In this document: one piece after another, positions 1 through 8,798 of the stretch
Numbering within the stretch: the first letter of the stretch is position 1
How the letters are laid out: every line of letters begins with the position of its first letter
NCBI RefSeq assembly: GCF_024586915.1
Contig: NZ_JANBVS010000005.1
Coordinates: forward strand, 1-64,000
DNA from: Bradyrhizobium sp. SRS-191
Lineage (GTDB): Bacteria > Pseudomonadota > Alphaproteobacteria > Rhizobiales > Xanthobacteraceae
Length of the DNA stretch: 64,000 bases
Reading direction: 5' to 3'
Notes under the pieces: model-generated
What the model was told of the DNA's origin: nothing
What the model saw: only the letters and a program-made list of their open reading frames with translations
Database searches by the model: none
Position numbers and translations under genes: made by a program

Positions 1-8
1 ATACCCAT
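1..8 (-). CDS. Start of an unidentified gene leaving the window
   Basis: An ATG on the minus strand (6-8) is preceded at five bases by a strong Shine-Dalgarno sequence (GAGGAGG, complement of about 14-20). Only two codons are inside the window, so no function can be given. The SD and spacing are the sole evidence. Confidence 0.5.
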
Positions 9-39
9 CGCAACCTCCTCATCGAGTGTTGCGACGACC

Positions 40-315
40 GATTGAATCCGCCCCCGGCCTTCCCTGCGCGATGGTTTTCACGCTTACTTCGCGCTCTCCT
101 CGGTGCACCGGCTTTTGGCCACCGTCGCCCTTGGGATCATCATCACCCGCCGGCTTGGCATCAGCATCGGGATGCCGGGACCACGCGACTTCACGTCCGC
201 GCCATGCCGTTCGTCCGCGCAAGCCAAGCCTACGCTGCGACATGTCGCGGCCACCGCCTCCCTGCCCCAACGTTCGTGACGATCGCGAAGCGCCCCTCGT
301 GGCGAAGCAGGATGG
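40..315. repeat. Probable dispersed Bradyrhizobium-type intergenic element
   Basis: This stretch has open frames on both strands but no credible start, SD or domain. Its plus-strand conceptual translation (the frame containing LPCAMVF, then SGCRDH, then VRDDREAPL) resembles a conceptual peptide often annotated in Bradyrhizobium and Rhodopseudomonas intergenic DNA. That recollection is from general knowledge and unverified. I treat it as a non-coding dispersed element. Confidence 0.35.
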
Positions 316-449
316 AGGGAGTGAAGCACAATTTCCGATAAATGGAAAGATAATTATTTTTTACGGCAGGACTGGACAGGACAGATCAGCTTGGGCGGAC
401 TGATGAAATTGGCTGTTCGAACATAAGATCTGCACCGCCCGAGCCGCTG

Positions 450-493
450 CCCCTCACCCCAGCCCTCTCCCCGTGAAGAACGGGGAGAGGGAG
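450..493. repeat. Palindromic CCCTCTCCCC element
   Basis: It contains CCCTCTCCCCGT (463-474) and its inverted copy ACGGGGAGAGGG (480-491), forming a 12-bp perfect stem with a five-base loop. It follows a CCTCACCCC tract. A related element lies at 6357-6534. This is a typical high-copy intergenic palindrome of Bradyrhizobium-like genomes. It could act as a bidirectional transcription stop but has no T-run. Confidence 0.6.
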
Positions 494-565
494 CGCACCG
501 TCGCCGCGGCGATGGCTCCTTTGGTAAAGCGCGCGGAAGATCAATTGAGCCCAGCCCCTTCCACG

Positions 566-600
566 TCGTCATGGCCGGGCTTGTCCCGGCCATCCACGTC
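566..600. repeat. Palindromic ATGGCCGGG element
   Basis: ATGGCCGGG (571-579) pairs with CCCGGCCAT (585-593) around a five-base loop. The flanking GTCGTC and CCACGTC are as often seen in a rhizobial intergenic repeat. It sits about 90 bases beyond the 3' end of the antiporter gene. Together with the element at 450-493 it fills much of the otherwise gene-free stretch 316-690. Confidence 0.55.
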
Positions 601-690
601 CGTCAGCAAGCGCGGACGACAACATGGATGCCCGGGCCTTTGCTACACCGAAGCGGCTTCGGCCGCCGTTGGCAAGCGGCGCACGAGAGC

Positions 691-2433
691 TCAAATCGAG
701 ACACCCTCGGCCGCTCGCTGTGGCACAAGCTCCGGCGCGGGATCTGGCGGCCGCGTGTCCAGCTCCTCGATCATGCCGCGCGCGATCTCGCGTTCGCCCA
801 TGATGACCATGTCGGCGCCGAGCGATTTGAGATGCTCGACCTCGGCGTCGGAATGCGCGCGGGCCACGATGTGCAGCGCGGGGTTGGCGGCGCGGGCCTG
901 CTCGACGATCTGGCCGGCCTCGAACGCCTCGGGGATGGCGATGACGAGCGCATGCGCCGCCGATGGATTGGTCGCGCGCAGCACGTTGCTGCGCGCCGCA
1001 TTGCCGGTGATGGTCTCGATGCCGGCGTCCTTCAGCTGCTTGAGGATATCCTCGGAGGTCTCCACCGCCACGAACGCATGGCCGCGCTGCTGCAGCGCCT
1101 CGCCGACGAGACGGCCGACACGGCCATAACCGACGACGATGGTGTGCTCGGTCAGCCCGGTCACCGGGATCTCGGCTGGTTTCGGCGCGGCCGGCGTCGC
1201 CGGATCGGCGCGTCGGCGCTCCAGCCGCGGCAGCAGCCAGTCGAGGGCGGCGAACATCAGCGGGTTGAGCATGATCGAGATGATCGCGCCGGCCAGGATC
1301 AGGTCGCGGCCGGCTTTCGGCAGCAGGTTGGTGGCGCCGCCGATCTCGGCGAGGATGAAGGAGAACTCGCCAATCTGCGCCAGGCTTGCGGAAATCGTCA
1401 GCGCGGTCGAGACCGGATGGCGGAAGGCGACCACGATCAGGAACGCGGCGAGCGACTTGCCGAACAGGATGATGAAGAGCGTCGCGAGCAGCGGCCAGGG
1501 CTCGCGGATGATGCTGGCGGGATCGAACAGCATGCCGGCGGAGACGAAGAACAGCACCGCGAAGGCATCGCGCAGCGGCAGCGATTCCTGCGCGGCGCGC
1601 TGGCTCAGCGGCGACTCGCCGAGCATCATGCCGGCGAAGAACGCGCCGAGCGCCAGCGACACGCCGAACAGTTTCGTCGAGCCGAAAGCGACGCCGAGCG
1701 CGATCGCCAGCACCGCCAGGCGAAACAGCTCGCGCGAGCCGGTGTGGGCGACATAGTGCAGGATCCACGGGATCAGGCGGCGTCCGACCACGAGCATCAC
1801 GGCCATGAACACGCCGATCTTGGCGAAGGTCAGCAGCAGCACGCCGGTCAGCCCGAGGCCGAAGCGGGCGGCGAGCGGATCGGCGGCGGCGACGTCGCCA
1901 TTGCCATTCTGCAGGCTGGCGAAGGCCGGGATCAGCACCAGCGCCAGGACCATCGCGAGGTCCTCGACGATCAGCCAGCCGACCGCGATGCGGCCGCGCT
2001 CGGTGTCCATCAGCCGCCGCTCCTGCAAGGCGCGCAGCAGCACCACGGTGCTGGCGACGGACAGCGCGAGACCAAAGACGAGGCCGCCGCCGATCGACCA
2101 GCCCATGGCCCAGCTCAGCGCCATGCCCATCAGGGTCGCCACCGTGATCTGCACGACCGCGCCGGGCACGGCGATGGCCCGCACCGACATCAGGTCCTTG
2201 AGCGAGAAATGCAGGCCGACACCGAACATCAAGAGGATGATGCCGAGCTCGGCGAGCTCCGTGGCCAGCGCCTGGTCGGCGACGAAGCCGGGCGTGAACG
2301 GACCTACGGCAACGCCGGCGAGAAGATAGCCGACCAGCGGCGGGAACCGGAACCGCTGCGCGAGCGCTCCGAAGACGAAGGCCAATCCGAGGCCGGCGAC
2401 AATGGTCGCAATGAGGGGTGTGTCGTGCGGCAT
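691..2433 (-). CDS. Kef/YbaL-type cation:proton antiporter with TrkA-N domain
   Basis: The 580-residue inner-membrane protein belongs to the monovalent cation:proton antiporter-2 (CPA2) family. Residues 1-400 form about twelve hydrophobic segments of the Na+/H+ exchanger fold. A linker of about 25 residues leads to a cytosolic TrkA-N Rossmann domain that opens with the dinucleotide motif GYGRVGRLVGE. This layout and length match E. coli YbaL and KefB/KefC, which exchange K+ for H+ under nucleotide or glutathione control. No TrkA-C domain is obvious after the Rossmann fold. The gene is monocistronic; its 3' side is repeat-rich non-coding DNA. The family is secure; the ion and ligand are inferred only. 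Confidence 0.9.
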   Translation of the reverse strand: MPHDTPLIATIVAGLGLAFVFGALAQRFRFPPLVGYLLAGVAVGPFTPGFVADQALATELAELGIILLMFGVGLHFSLKDLMSVRAIAVPGAVVQITVATLMGMALSWAMGWSIGGGLVFGLALSVASTVVLLRALQERRLMDTERGRIAVGWLIVEDLAMVLALVLIPAFASLQNGNGDVAAADPLAARFGLGLTGVLLLTFAKIGVFMAVMLVVGRRLIPWILHYVAHTGSRELFRLAVLAIALGVAFGSTKLFGVSLALGAFFAGMMLGESPLSQRAAQESLPLRDAFAVLFFVSAGMLFDPASIIREPWPLLATLFIILFGKSLAAFLIVVAFRHPVSTALTISASLAQIGEFSFILAEIGGATNLLPKAGRDLILAGAIISIMLNPLMFAALDWLLPRLERRRADPATPAAPKPAEIPVTGLTEHTIVVGYGRVGRLVGEALQQRGHAFVAVETSEDILKQLKDAGIETITGNAARSNVLRATNPSAAHALVIAIPEAFEAGQIVEQARAANPALHIVARAHSDAEVEHLKSLGADMVIMGEREIARGMIEELDTRPPDPAPELVPQRAAEGVSI

Positions 2434-2597
2434 CTGAACTTATTGCACGGCAGGCCGGATGATGCACCGCGACCAATTGTGGCAGAGTTCCCTTACGCGG
2501 ATGGGGATGATGGGCGGTTGCCTGTCAAAATCGGTGGTGAAGCGCGGGATCCGTTCCGTATGATCCGACACGAGCCATCACGGGGTGCCCTGTCCCA

Positions 2598-3161
2598 ATG
2601 CCCGCCGATCTCGTCCAGACGTTTCGTGCCTTTGCCTACAACAATGCGTGGGCCAATCACCGGCTGCTCGCCGCCTGCGGCCAGCTCAGCGCCGACGACT
2701 TCGCCGCCGAGCGCACCGGCTTCTTTCCGAGCCTGCAGAAGACACTCAATCACATCTACATCATCGATTTGTTCTACGTCGACGCGATGGAGGGCGGCTG
2801 GCTCGGCCCGATGGCATGGCAGAACGAGGTGCCGTTCCCGCGTCTCTCCGATCTCGTCAAGGCGCAGGGCGCGATGGACCGCCGCCTGATCGGCTTCTGC
2901 GAGGCGCTGACGCCGGCTCGGCTCGATGAGACCGTGCGCATCAACCGCGAGACACGGGTGCAGAACGAACGCTGCGATCGCCTGCTGCTGCATCTGTTCC
3001 AGCACGACATCCACCACCGCGGCCAGGCGCATGCGATGCTGTCAGCAACGTCCGTGAAGCCGCCGCAGCTGGATGAGTTCTTTCCAGCTGATGATGCCGG
3101 CTTGCGGGCGAAGGATTTCGCTGAGCTCGGCTTCAGCGAGGAAAAGGTGTGGCGGAGCTGA
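2598..3161 (+). CDS. DinB-family metal-binding protein
   Basis: The 187-residue protein has the four-helix-bundle pattern of DinB/YfiT-like proteins. The likely metal-binding histidines are His52 (in LNHIY) and the pair in HHRGQAH near residues 137-145. The N-terminal AYNNAWANHRLL segment is typical of the family, which includes thiol-dependent S-transferases and many uncharacterised proteins. It is transcribed divergently from the antiporter. The chosen ATG has no strong SD, so the start is less certain than the fold. A GTAGGGTGGGC repeat follows directly. The substrate cannot be told from sequence. Confidence 0.85.
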   Translation: MPADLVQTFRAFAYNNAWANHRLLAACGQLSADDFAAERTGFFPSLQKTLNHIYIIDLFYVDAMEGGWLGPMAWQNEVPFPRLSDLVKAQGAMDRRLIGFCEALTPARLDETVRINRETRVQNERCDRLLLHLFQHDIHHRGQAHAMLSATSVKPPQLDEFFPADDAGLRAKDFAELGFSEEKVWRS

Positions 3162-3165
3162 CGGT

Positions 3166-3308
3166 GCCGTAGGGTGGGCAAAGGCGCTGCCGTGCCCTCT
3201 CCTCATACGAGATTGCAGGGGCGCCGTGCCCACCGTCTCGCATCCGAACACGCCTCCCGACGGTGGGCACGCTGCCGCCTTCGGCGGCCGCTTTGCCCAC
3301 CCTACGGC
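3166..3308. repeat. GTAGGGTGGGCAAAG inverted-repeat element, copy 1
   Basis: The left arm GCCGTAGGGTGGGCAAAGGC and the right arm GCTTTGCCCACCCTACGGC are inverted copies at the two ends. Internal inverted GTGCCCACCG and CGGTGGGCAC motifs give a nested hairpin. It fills the space between the converging DinB and GNAT genes. Related copies are at 8633-8787, 16458-16566, 21831-21964 and 41766-41913. Confidence 0.8.
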
Positions 3309-3859
3309 GCTTCGCCTTTGGCCCATATCTCACGCGGTAGCCGGTACATCACCTGCCGGCGCAGCGGGCTGTCCGGCTCGACGCGCGGATGATCGAAATC
3401 GGACGCCTCATCCCTGATCATGCCGAGCTTGCACATGACATTCTGCGACGCCTGGTTGGCCGGCGCGGCATAGGCGATGATCTCGTCGAGACCGAGCTGA
3501 CCGAAGCCGAAAGCGAGCGAGGCGCGCGCCGCCTCCGTCGCAATCCCCTGCCCCCAGGCCGCGCGCGCCAGCCGCCAGCCGATCTCGACCGCCGGCGTGA
3601 ACGGGGCATCGAAGAAGACGCGGAACAGACCGGTGGCGCCGAGAAAGGTGCCGGTGGCGCGGTCCTCGACCACCCAGAAGCCGAAGCCGTGCTCGGCAAA
3701 ATGCTTGATCTGGAAGTCGATCCATTGATCGCAGGCCTGCCGCGTCGGCAGCGCGCGCAAGTATCGCATCACCGCGGGATCGGCCGACATGTCGGCAAAC
3801 GGCGCACGATCTTCGTCGCGCCATTCGCGCAGGGTGAGGCGCTCGGTCTGGATGATCAT
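3302..3859 (-). CDS. GNAT-family N-acetyltransferase, RimJ/RimL type
   Basis: The 185-residue protein opens with IIQTERLTLREW, the usual start of RimJ/RimL-like acetyltransferases. The acetyl-CoA-binding region contains EIGWRLARAAWGQGIATEA (about residues 91-109), with the Q/R-x-x-G-x-G/A pyrophosphate loop as WGQGIA. The late NQASQNVMCKLGM segment (about 137-149) is the conserved GNAT motif B. It probably acetylates an amino group on a protein N-terminus or small molecule in the cytosol; the substrate is unknown. Its 3' end overlaps the right arm of repeat copy 1 by about seven bases. Confidence 0.9.
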   Translation of the reverse strand: MIIQTERLTLREWRDEDRAPFADMSADPAVMRYLRALPTRQACDQWIDFQIKHFAEHGFGFWVVEDRATGTFLGATGLFRVFFDAPFTPAVEIGWRLARAAWGQGIATEAARASLAFGFGQLGLDEIIAYAAPANQASQNVMCKLGMIRDEASDFDHPRVEPDSPLRRQVMYRLPREIWAKGEAP

Positions 3860-3923
3860 GACAGCATCAAACGGTCCGGCAGATACGAGCGCTGCAGCTG
3901 AGCGGAAGGCCCTTGCGGGGCAC

Positions 3924-4039
3924 CGTCATTGCGAGGAGCCAACGGGTCCGCGCAAAGCGTGGCCCGATGACAAGCTCAGCGACGCAATCCAGAGTCGCGC
4001 ACGCGGCCCTGGATTGCGTCGCTGCGCTCGCAATGACGG
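3924..4039. repeat. CGTCATTGCGAG palindromic element, copy 1
   Basis: The ends are CGTCATTGCGAG and CTCGCAATGACGG, inverted to each other. Inner copies GCAATCCAG and CTGGATTGC also pair. It lies between the GNAT start and the thiolase 3' end. Copies 2 and 3 are at 8539-8622 and 14659-14811. Confidence 0.75.
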
Positions 4040-4054
4040 AAGATAGAGCTTGGA

Positions 4055-5224
4055 CTACTTCGCCGGCTCCAGGATCGACACGTAGTTGGCGACTGCGGCG
4101 CCGCCCATGTTGAAGATGCCGCCGAGCTTGGCGTTGGGGAGCTGCATGCCTTCCGGCGCTGACCCGGTGAGCTGCATGGCGGTCATCACGTGCATGGAGA
4201 CGCCGGTGGCGCCGATCGGGTGGCCCTTGGCCTTGAGGCCGCCGGACGGATTGACCGGCAGCTTGCCGTCCTTGAGCGTCCAGCCTTCCTTGATGGCGCG
4301 GGCGCCCTGCCCGCGCGGGGTCAGGCCCATCGCCTCGTACTCGATCAGCTCGGCGACGGTGAAGCAGTCATGGGTCTCGACGAAGGAGAGATCGGACAGC
4401 GTGACGCCCGCCTTCTCCAGCGCGCGCTGCCAGGCGACCGTGCAGCCTTCGAAGGCCAGGATGTCGCGCTTGGACATCGGCAGGAAGTCCTGCGCATGCG
4501 CGGTCGCACGGACGTTCACCGCCTTGGCGAACGACTTCGCGGTCTCGCTGTCGGCCAGCACTAGGGCGGCGGCGCCGTCGGACACCAGCGAGCAGTCGGT
4601 GCGCTTCAGGGGGCCGGCGACGTAGGGGTTCTTCTCGCTCTCGGAGCGGCAGAACTCGAAGCCGAAATCCTTGCGCATCTGCGCATAGGGATTGGCGACG
4701 CCGTTCTTGTGGTTCTTGGCCGCGATCAGCGCCAGCGCGTCGGACTGGTCGCCGTACTTCTGGAAATAGCCCTGGGCGATCTTGCCGAAGACGCCGGCGA
4801 AGCCGCCGACGGTGTCGCCATCCTCCGGCAGGTAGGACGCCTTCAGGAGGTTCTTGCCGATCTCCGGGCCCGGCGTCCGCGTCATCTGCTCGACGCCGAC
4901 GACGAGCACGATCTTCGCGGCACCGGCCGCGATGGCGCGGATGCCCTGGTGGACGGCGGCGGAGCCGGTAGCGCAGGCGTTCTCGACGCGGGTCGCCGGC
5001 TTGAAGCGCAGCGCCGGATCGGCCTGCAGCACCAGCGAGGCGGTGAAGTCCTGCGGTGAGAAGCCCGCGTTGAAATGACCGAGCACGATCTCGTCGACAT
5101 CGCCGGCCGAGATTCCGGCGTCGGCGAGCGCCTCATTGGCGACCTTGACGACGAGGCTCTCGACGGTCTCGGCGTCGAACTTTCCAAACGGCGTGTGTGC
5201 CCATCCGACGATGCTGGCGGTCAT
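4055..5224 (-). CDS. Thiolase-family acetyl-CoA acetyltransferase, SCP-x type
   Basis: The 389-residue protein has the condensing-enzyme fold. The nucleophile is Cys84 in ENACATGS. The family histidines lie in ETHDCF (about residue 286) and GHPIGATG (about residue 347). Short loops and the NACATG motif favour the SCP-x/SCP2 thiolase class over classical FadA or PhaA. It would cleave or form a beta-ketoacyl-CoA. It follows the D-erythronate dehydrogenase-like gene on the same strand with 74 bases between, so the two may be co-transcribed. No partner DUF35 (OB-fold) gene is next to it, which is unusual for some members of this class. The exact acyl-CoA is unknown. Confidence 0.88.
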   Translation of the reverse strand: MTASIVGWAHTPFGKFDAETVESLVVKVANEALADAGISAGDVDEIVLGHFNAGFSPQDFTASLVLQADPALRFKPATRVENACATGSAAVHQGIRAIAAGAAKIVLVVGVEQMTRTPGPEIGKNLLKASYLPEDGDTVGGFAGVFGKIAQGYFQKYGDQSDALALIAAKNHKNGVANPYAQMRKDFGFEFCRSESEKNPYVAGPLKRTDCSLVSDGAAALVLADSETAKSFAKAVNVRATAHAQDFLPMSKRDILAFEGCTVAWQRALEKAGVTLSDLSFVETHDCFTVAELIEYEAMGLTPRGQGARAIKEGWTLKDGKLPVNPSGGLKAKGHPIGATGVSMHVMTAMQLTGSAPEGMQLPNAKLGGIFNMGGAAVANYVSILEPAK

Positions 5225-5298
5225 GCTGTCTCTCCCGAATGTCTCGCTGCCCTCAAATGGCGCGTTGCGCCATGCGAGTCCAGAGGCTGGTGGCGGTC

Positions 5299-6282
5299 TC
5301 AGGCGACGAACTTGCCGCCGAGCTCATCCTCGATGTGAATCCGGATGATGTCGTCGAAGGTCTTTTCCTCGGTGGTGAAACCGAGTTCGCGGGCCCGCTT
5401 GGCCTCGAACGTCCGCGGCCAGCCGGCGACGATGCCGATGATGAAGGGATCCGGCTCCCGCTTGATGCGGTTGGCGACGGCGTCGCCGGCGACGCGGCGG
5501 AGCGCGGCGATCTGCTCGCCGACGGTGGCCGTCAGGCCGGGCATGGTCAGGTTCCGGCGCGGCCCGATCCTGGCGGTATCCATGGTCGCGGCATGCAGCA
5601 GGAAGCCGACCGCCGAGCGCGGCGTGGCGTGCCAGTGCTGGACGTCCTCGGACACCGGCAGCACGGCCTCCTTGCCGGCCAGCGGCTCGCGCAGGATGTT
5701 GGAGAAGAAGCCGGAGGCGGCCTTGTTCGGCGCGCCGGGACGGATGCAGATGGTCGGCAGGCGGATGCCGACGCCGTCGAAGAAGCCGCGGCGGCTGTAA
5801 TCGGCCAGCAGCAGCTCGCCGATCGCCTTCTGGGTGCCGTAGCTGAGCAGCGGCGCATTGACGAACTCGTCGCCGATCGCGTCGGGGAACGGCGCGCCGA
5901 ACACCGCGATCGACGAGGTGAAGACCAAGCGCGGCTTGTAGCCGTCGCCGATCAGCCTGACGGCGTCGAACAGCATCCGCGTGCCGTCGAGATTGATGCG
6001 GTAACCCTTGTCGAAATCGAGCTCGGCCTCGCCGGAGACGATCGCGGCGAGATGGAAGATGACGTCGGGACGCGGAGCGACAAGCTTCTCGGCAAAGCCG
6101 GGGACGGCGAAGTCGCCGGCGATGGTCTCGACGGCAATGCTGGTATCGGGCTTCGCCGGCGCGACGATGTCCTGCAGCGTCATGCGGGAGATGGCGGTGT
6201 CGCCGAGGCGGCCGTCGCGGACCAGCCGCTCCACCAGCTTGCGCCCGACCATGCCGGCGGCGCCGAGAACGAGAATATGCAA
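5299..6282 (-). CDS. denD: NAD-dependent epimerase/dehydratase, D-erythronate dehydrogenase-like
   Basis: The 327-residue extended short-chain dehydrogenase has the Rossmann motif GAAGMVG at residues 7-13. The catalytic Ser is in FTSSIAVFG, and the Tyr/Lys pair is in SYGTQKAIGE. The segments ICIRPGAPNKAASGFFSN and HWHATPRSAVGFL are, from memory, typical of DenD. DenD oxidises D-erythronate at C2 in a four-carbon acid catabolic pathway. No denC/otnC kinase or aldolase partner is visible here, so the substrate may differ. It is downstream of the sugar ABC importer on the same strand, separated by a repeat-filled gap of 294 bases. Confidence 0.8.
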   Translation of the reverse strand: MHILVLGAAGMVGRKLVERLVRDGRLGDTAISRMTLQDIVAPAKPDTSIAVETIAGDFAVPGFAEKLVAPRPDVIFHLAAIVSGEAELDFDKGYRINLDGTRMLFDAVRLIGDGYKPRLVFTSSIAVFGAPFPDAIGDEFVNAPLLSYGTQKAIGELLLADYSRRGFFDGVGIRLPTICIRPGAPNKAASGFFSNILREPLAGKEAVLPVSEDVQHWHATPRSAVGFLLHAATMDTARIGPRRNLTMPGLTATVGEQIAALRRVAGDAVANRIKREPDPFIIGIVAGWPRTFEAKRARELGFTTEEKTFDDIIRIHIEDELGGKFVA

Positions 6283-6356
6283 GGGGATGCTCCTTGTTTC
6301 TTATTGTTTCCCGCGGCCGCGATGATTATCGACGCGCTGCGGTGCTCATGACTGCG

Positions 6357-6534
6357 CCCTCTCCCCTTGTGGGAGAGGGCTACACTGTCGGTTCCGCATA
6401 CTCGCTTGGGTGAGGGGTTGGTCCCACACGCACCGCCGTTGCGGAGAGAGACCCCTCACCCGGCGGCGCGCTTCGCGCGCCACCACCCTCTCCCACCCTG
6501 GCGAAGCTTTCGCTTCGCCTTGGGGGAGAGGGTA
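6357..6534. repeat. CCCTCTCCC/GGGAGAGGG palindromic element
   Basis: CCCTCTCCCCTTGTGGGAGAGGG (6357-6379) is a hairpin. A GAGGGGTTGG tract, a CGGCGGCGCGCTTCGCGCGCC palindrome and a second CCCTCTCCC...GGGGGAGAGGG pair follow. It fills most of the space between the second permease and the denD-like gene and may attenuate read-through between them. Confidence 0.65.
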
Positions 6535-6576
6535 CACCGCCGTTGGGGCAACATCGAAATCAATCAAACGCCCGCC

Positions 6577-7530
6577 CTACTCCTTCACCGCGCCGGTCAT
6601 GGCGGACACATAATGCTCGACGAAGAAGGCGTAAAGGATCACGAGCGGCAGCGAGCCGACCAGGGCGCCGGCCATCAGCGATCCCCATTTGTAGATGTCG
6701 CCGTCGACGAACTCGTTGACGATCGCGACCGGCACCGTCTTGTTGGGCGTCGACTGCAGGAAGGTCAGCGCGTAGATGAACTCGTTCCAGCACAGGGTGA
6801 ACGAGAAGATGAAGGCCGAGATCAGGCCGGGGATTGCCAGGGGCACCACGATCTTGACCAGGATCTGCCAGCGGCTGGCGCCGTCGATCAGGGCGCACTC
6901 CTCAAGCTCGAACGGGATGGTCTTGAAGTAGCCCATCAGCAGCCAGGTCGAGAACGGGATGAGCAAGGTCGGATAGACCAGGATCAGCGACAACGGCGAG
7001 TCGAACAGGCCGTAGGCCTGGATCACCGAGGCCAGCGGAATGAACAGGATCGACGGCGGCACGAGGTAGGCGAAGAAGATCAGCACGCCCACGGTGTCCG
7101 CGCCCTTGAAGCGCAGGCGCACGATCGCGTAGGCCGCGAGCACCGAGGCGAAGATCGACAGCGTGGTGGCGCCGACCGCGACATACATCGTGTTCCACAG
7201 CCAGCGCGGATACTGCGTCTCGAACAACAGCTTCGAGATATGCTTGAAGGTCGGATGCACCACCCAGAACGGGTTGTACTTCTCCATGTCGATCAGCTGC
7301 TCGTCGGGTTTGATCGACGTCAGGCCCATCCAATAGAACGGGAACAGCAGCACCAGGAGAATGATCCCGAGCGGCAGGTAGAGCGTGATCAGGCGCCGCG
7401 GCAGCGACTCCAGATAGCTCATGCCCTCGGAATCGTCGCCGGCGGCGAGCGCCGCGGCGGTCTTGGTCGCATTGGATTGCGTCTTGGGCGGCAGCGCGGT
7501 GTCGGTCATTGGTCGGATCCTTGCTGCCAT
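6577..7530 (-). CDS. Sugar ABC transporter permease, MalG/UgpE-like
   Basis: The 317-residue inner-membrane protein has about six transmembrane segments. The cytoplasmic EAA loop reads ECALIDGASRWQILVKIVVP (about residues 210-229), where the coupling helix contacts the ATPase. A hydrophilic N-terminal extension of about 35 residues precedes the first membrane segment. Its start overlaps the end of the first permease gene by 25 bases, so the two are translationally coupled. It forms the importer channel with that permease, using the ATPase at 10214-11275 and the binding protein at 8799-10121. The family (carbohydrate uptake 1) is secure; the sugar is not known. Confidence 0.93.
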   Translation of the reverse strand: MAARIRPMTDTALPPKTQSNATKTAAALAAGDDSEGMSYLESLPRRLITLYLPLGIILLVLLFPFYWMGLTSIKPDEQLIDMEKYNPFWVVHPTFKHISKLLFETQYPRWLWNTMYVAVGATTLSIFASVLAAYAIVRLRFKGADTVGVLIFFAYLVPPSILFIPLASVIQAYGLFDSPLSLILVYPTLLIPFSTWLLMGYFKTIPFELEECALIDGASRWQILVKIVVPLAIPGLISAFIFSFTLCWNEFIYALTFLQSTPNKTVPVAIVNEFVDGDIYKWGSLMAGALVGSLPLVILYAFFVEHYVSAMTGAVKE

Positions 7531-8459
7531 TTGCGACGTTGCATGCCGAACCAGGAGATCGCGATCGCCGCCATCAGGAACGGGATCATCGCGGTCGCAA
7601 TCGCGGCGCCCTCGCCGAGACGGCCCGAAATGATGCCGCGCTGGTAGCTGAGCGTCGCCATCAGGTGCGTGGCATTGACCGGGCCGCCGCGGGTCAGCGC
7701 CCAGATCAACTGGAAGTCGGTGAAGGTGAACAGCACCGAGAAGGTCATGACGACCGCGATGATCGGGGTCAGCAGCGGATAGGTGATGAAGCGGAAGCGC
7801 TGCCAGCTGGTGGCGCCGTCGAGCGTCGCGGCCTCATAGAGCGAGGGCGACACGGTCTGCAGGCCGGCCAAGAGCGTGATGGCGACGAACGGTACGCCGC
7901 GCCAGATGTTGGCGATGATCACCGAGGCGCGCGCCCAGGAGGTGTCGCCGAGGAAGTTGATGTTCTGGGTGATCAGGCCGAGCTTGATCAGCGACCAGGA
8001 GATGATCGAGAACTGCGCGTCGTAGATCCACCAGAACGCGATCGCCGACAGCACCGTCGGCACGATGAAGGGGATCAGCACGATGGCGCGGATCATGGCC
8101 TTGAAAGGCATGTGCCGGTTCAGAAGCAGCGCCAGATAAAGCCCGATCGCAAATTTGATGGCGGACGCCACGATCGTGTAGAGCAGCGTGTTGAACACCG
8201 ACAGCCAGAAGATCGAATCGTCCCACAGCCATTCGTAGTTCTCGACGCCGACGAAGACGCCGGCGCGGCCGATCTTCTCGTCGGTGAAGCTCATCCAGAC
8301 GCCCAAGCCCAGCGGATAGGCCAGGAACAGGATCAGGAACGCCGCGGCCGGCAGCATGAACCACAGCGCGATGACGTTGCGGTTGGTCTTCAGCCGTGTC
8401 CAGGCCGATGGCTCGCCGATGGCGGCGCCCGGGGGCAACGAGGTCTGAATGGTACTCAT
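7506..8459 (-). CDS. Sugar ABC transporter permease, MalF/UgpA-like
   Basis: The 317-residue protein has six predicted membrane segments. Its EAA motif is EAATLDGATSWQRFRFITYP (about residues 212-231). The first hydrophobic segment starts near residue 33 (WFMLPAAAFLILFLAYP). It pairs with the overlapping downstream permease. It is separated from the binding-protein gene upstream by 339 bases holding two palindromic repeats. That gap is larger than usual within such an operon and may lower permease expression relative to the binding protein. Confidence 0.93.
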   Translation of the reverse strand: MSTIQTSLPPGAAIGEPSAWTRLKTNRNVIALWFMLPAAAFLILFLAYPLGLGVWMSFTDEKIGRAGVFVGVENYEWLWDDSIFWLSVFNTLLYTIVASAIKFAIGLYLALLLNRHMPFKAMIRAIVLIPFIVPTVLSAIAFWWIYDAQFSIISWSLIKLGLITQNINFLGDTSWARASVIIANIWRGVPFVAITLLAGLQTVSPSLYEAATLDGATSWQRFRFITYPLLTPIIAVVMTFSVLFTFTDFQLIWALTRGGPVNATHLMATLSYQRGIISGRLGEGAAIATAMIPFLMAAIAISWFGMQRRKWQQGSDQ

Positions 8460-8538
8460 TCTTCGTGCAGCTCCCTTCGAAGCCTGTGATGGGCTGCGCA
8501 GCGGCCCAACGGCGTTCGGGACGGATCAACGTCAATTC

Positions 8539-8622
8539 CGTCATTGCGAGCGAAGCGAAGCAATCCAGGGCCAAGCAAGAAGTCTGGATTGCTTCGTCGC
8601 CTTCGGCTCCTCGCAATGACGG
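8539..8622. repeat. CGTCATTGCGAG palindromic element, copy 2
   Basis: CGTCATTGCGAGCGAAGCGAAGC at the left and TCGCAATGACGG at the right are inverted. GCAATCCAG and CTGGATTGC pair inside. It lies in the gap between the binding-protein and permease genes, immediately before a GTAGGGTGGGC element. Confidence 0.75.
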
Positions 8623-8632
8623 CCGTGAGTAA

Positions 8633-8787
8633 GCCGTAGGGTGGGCAAAAGGCCTCGGCGCGATGCGTGCAGCGCGCTGAGGTCCGTGCCCACCATCCGG
8701 TGGTTCGACGAAGTCGGTGGGCACGGCGCGGGAAAGATCTCGGATCTCTCACTTCGCTCTCGGCGCGCCTTTGCCCACCCTACGCGG
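8633..8787. repeat. GTAGGGTGGGCAAAG inverted-repeat element, copy 2
   Basis: The left arm GCCGTAGGGTGGGCAAAAGG and the right arm GCCTTTGCCCACCCTACGCGG are inverted, with internal GTGCCCACC/GGTGGGCAC. It ends 11 bases from the stop codon of the binding-protein gene and could serve as a stabilising 3' hairpin for that transcript. Confidence 0.8.
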
Positions 8788-8798
8788 TGAACCTCGCC

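Noticed and set aside
26..403. A small plus-strand gene at the left edge
   Set aside because: No SD, no domain, overlapping frames on both strands, and resemblance to a dispersed non-coding element.
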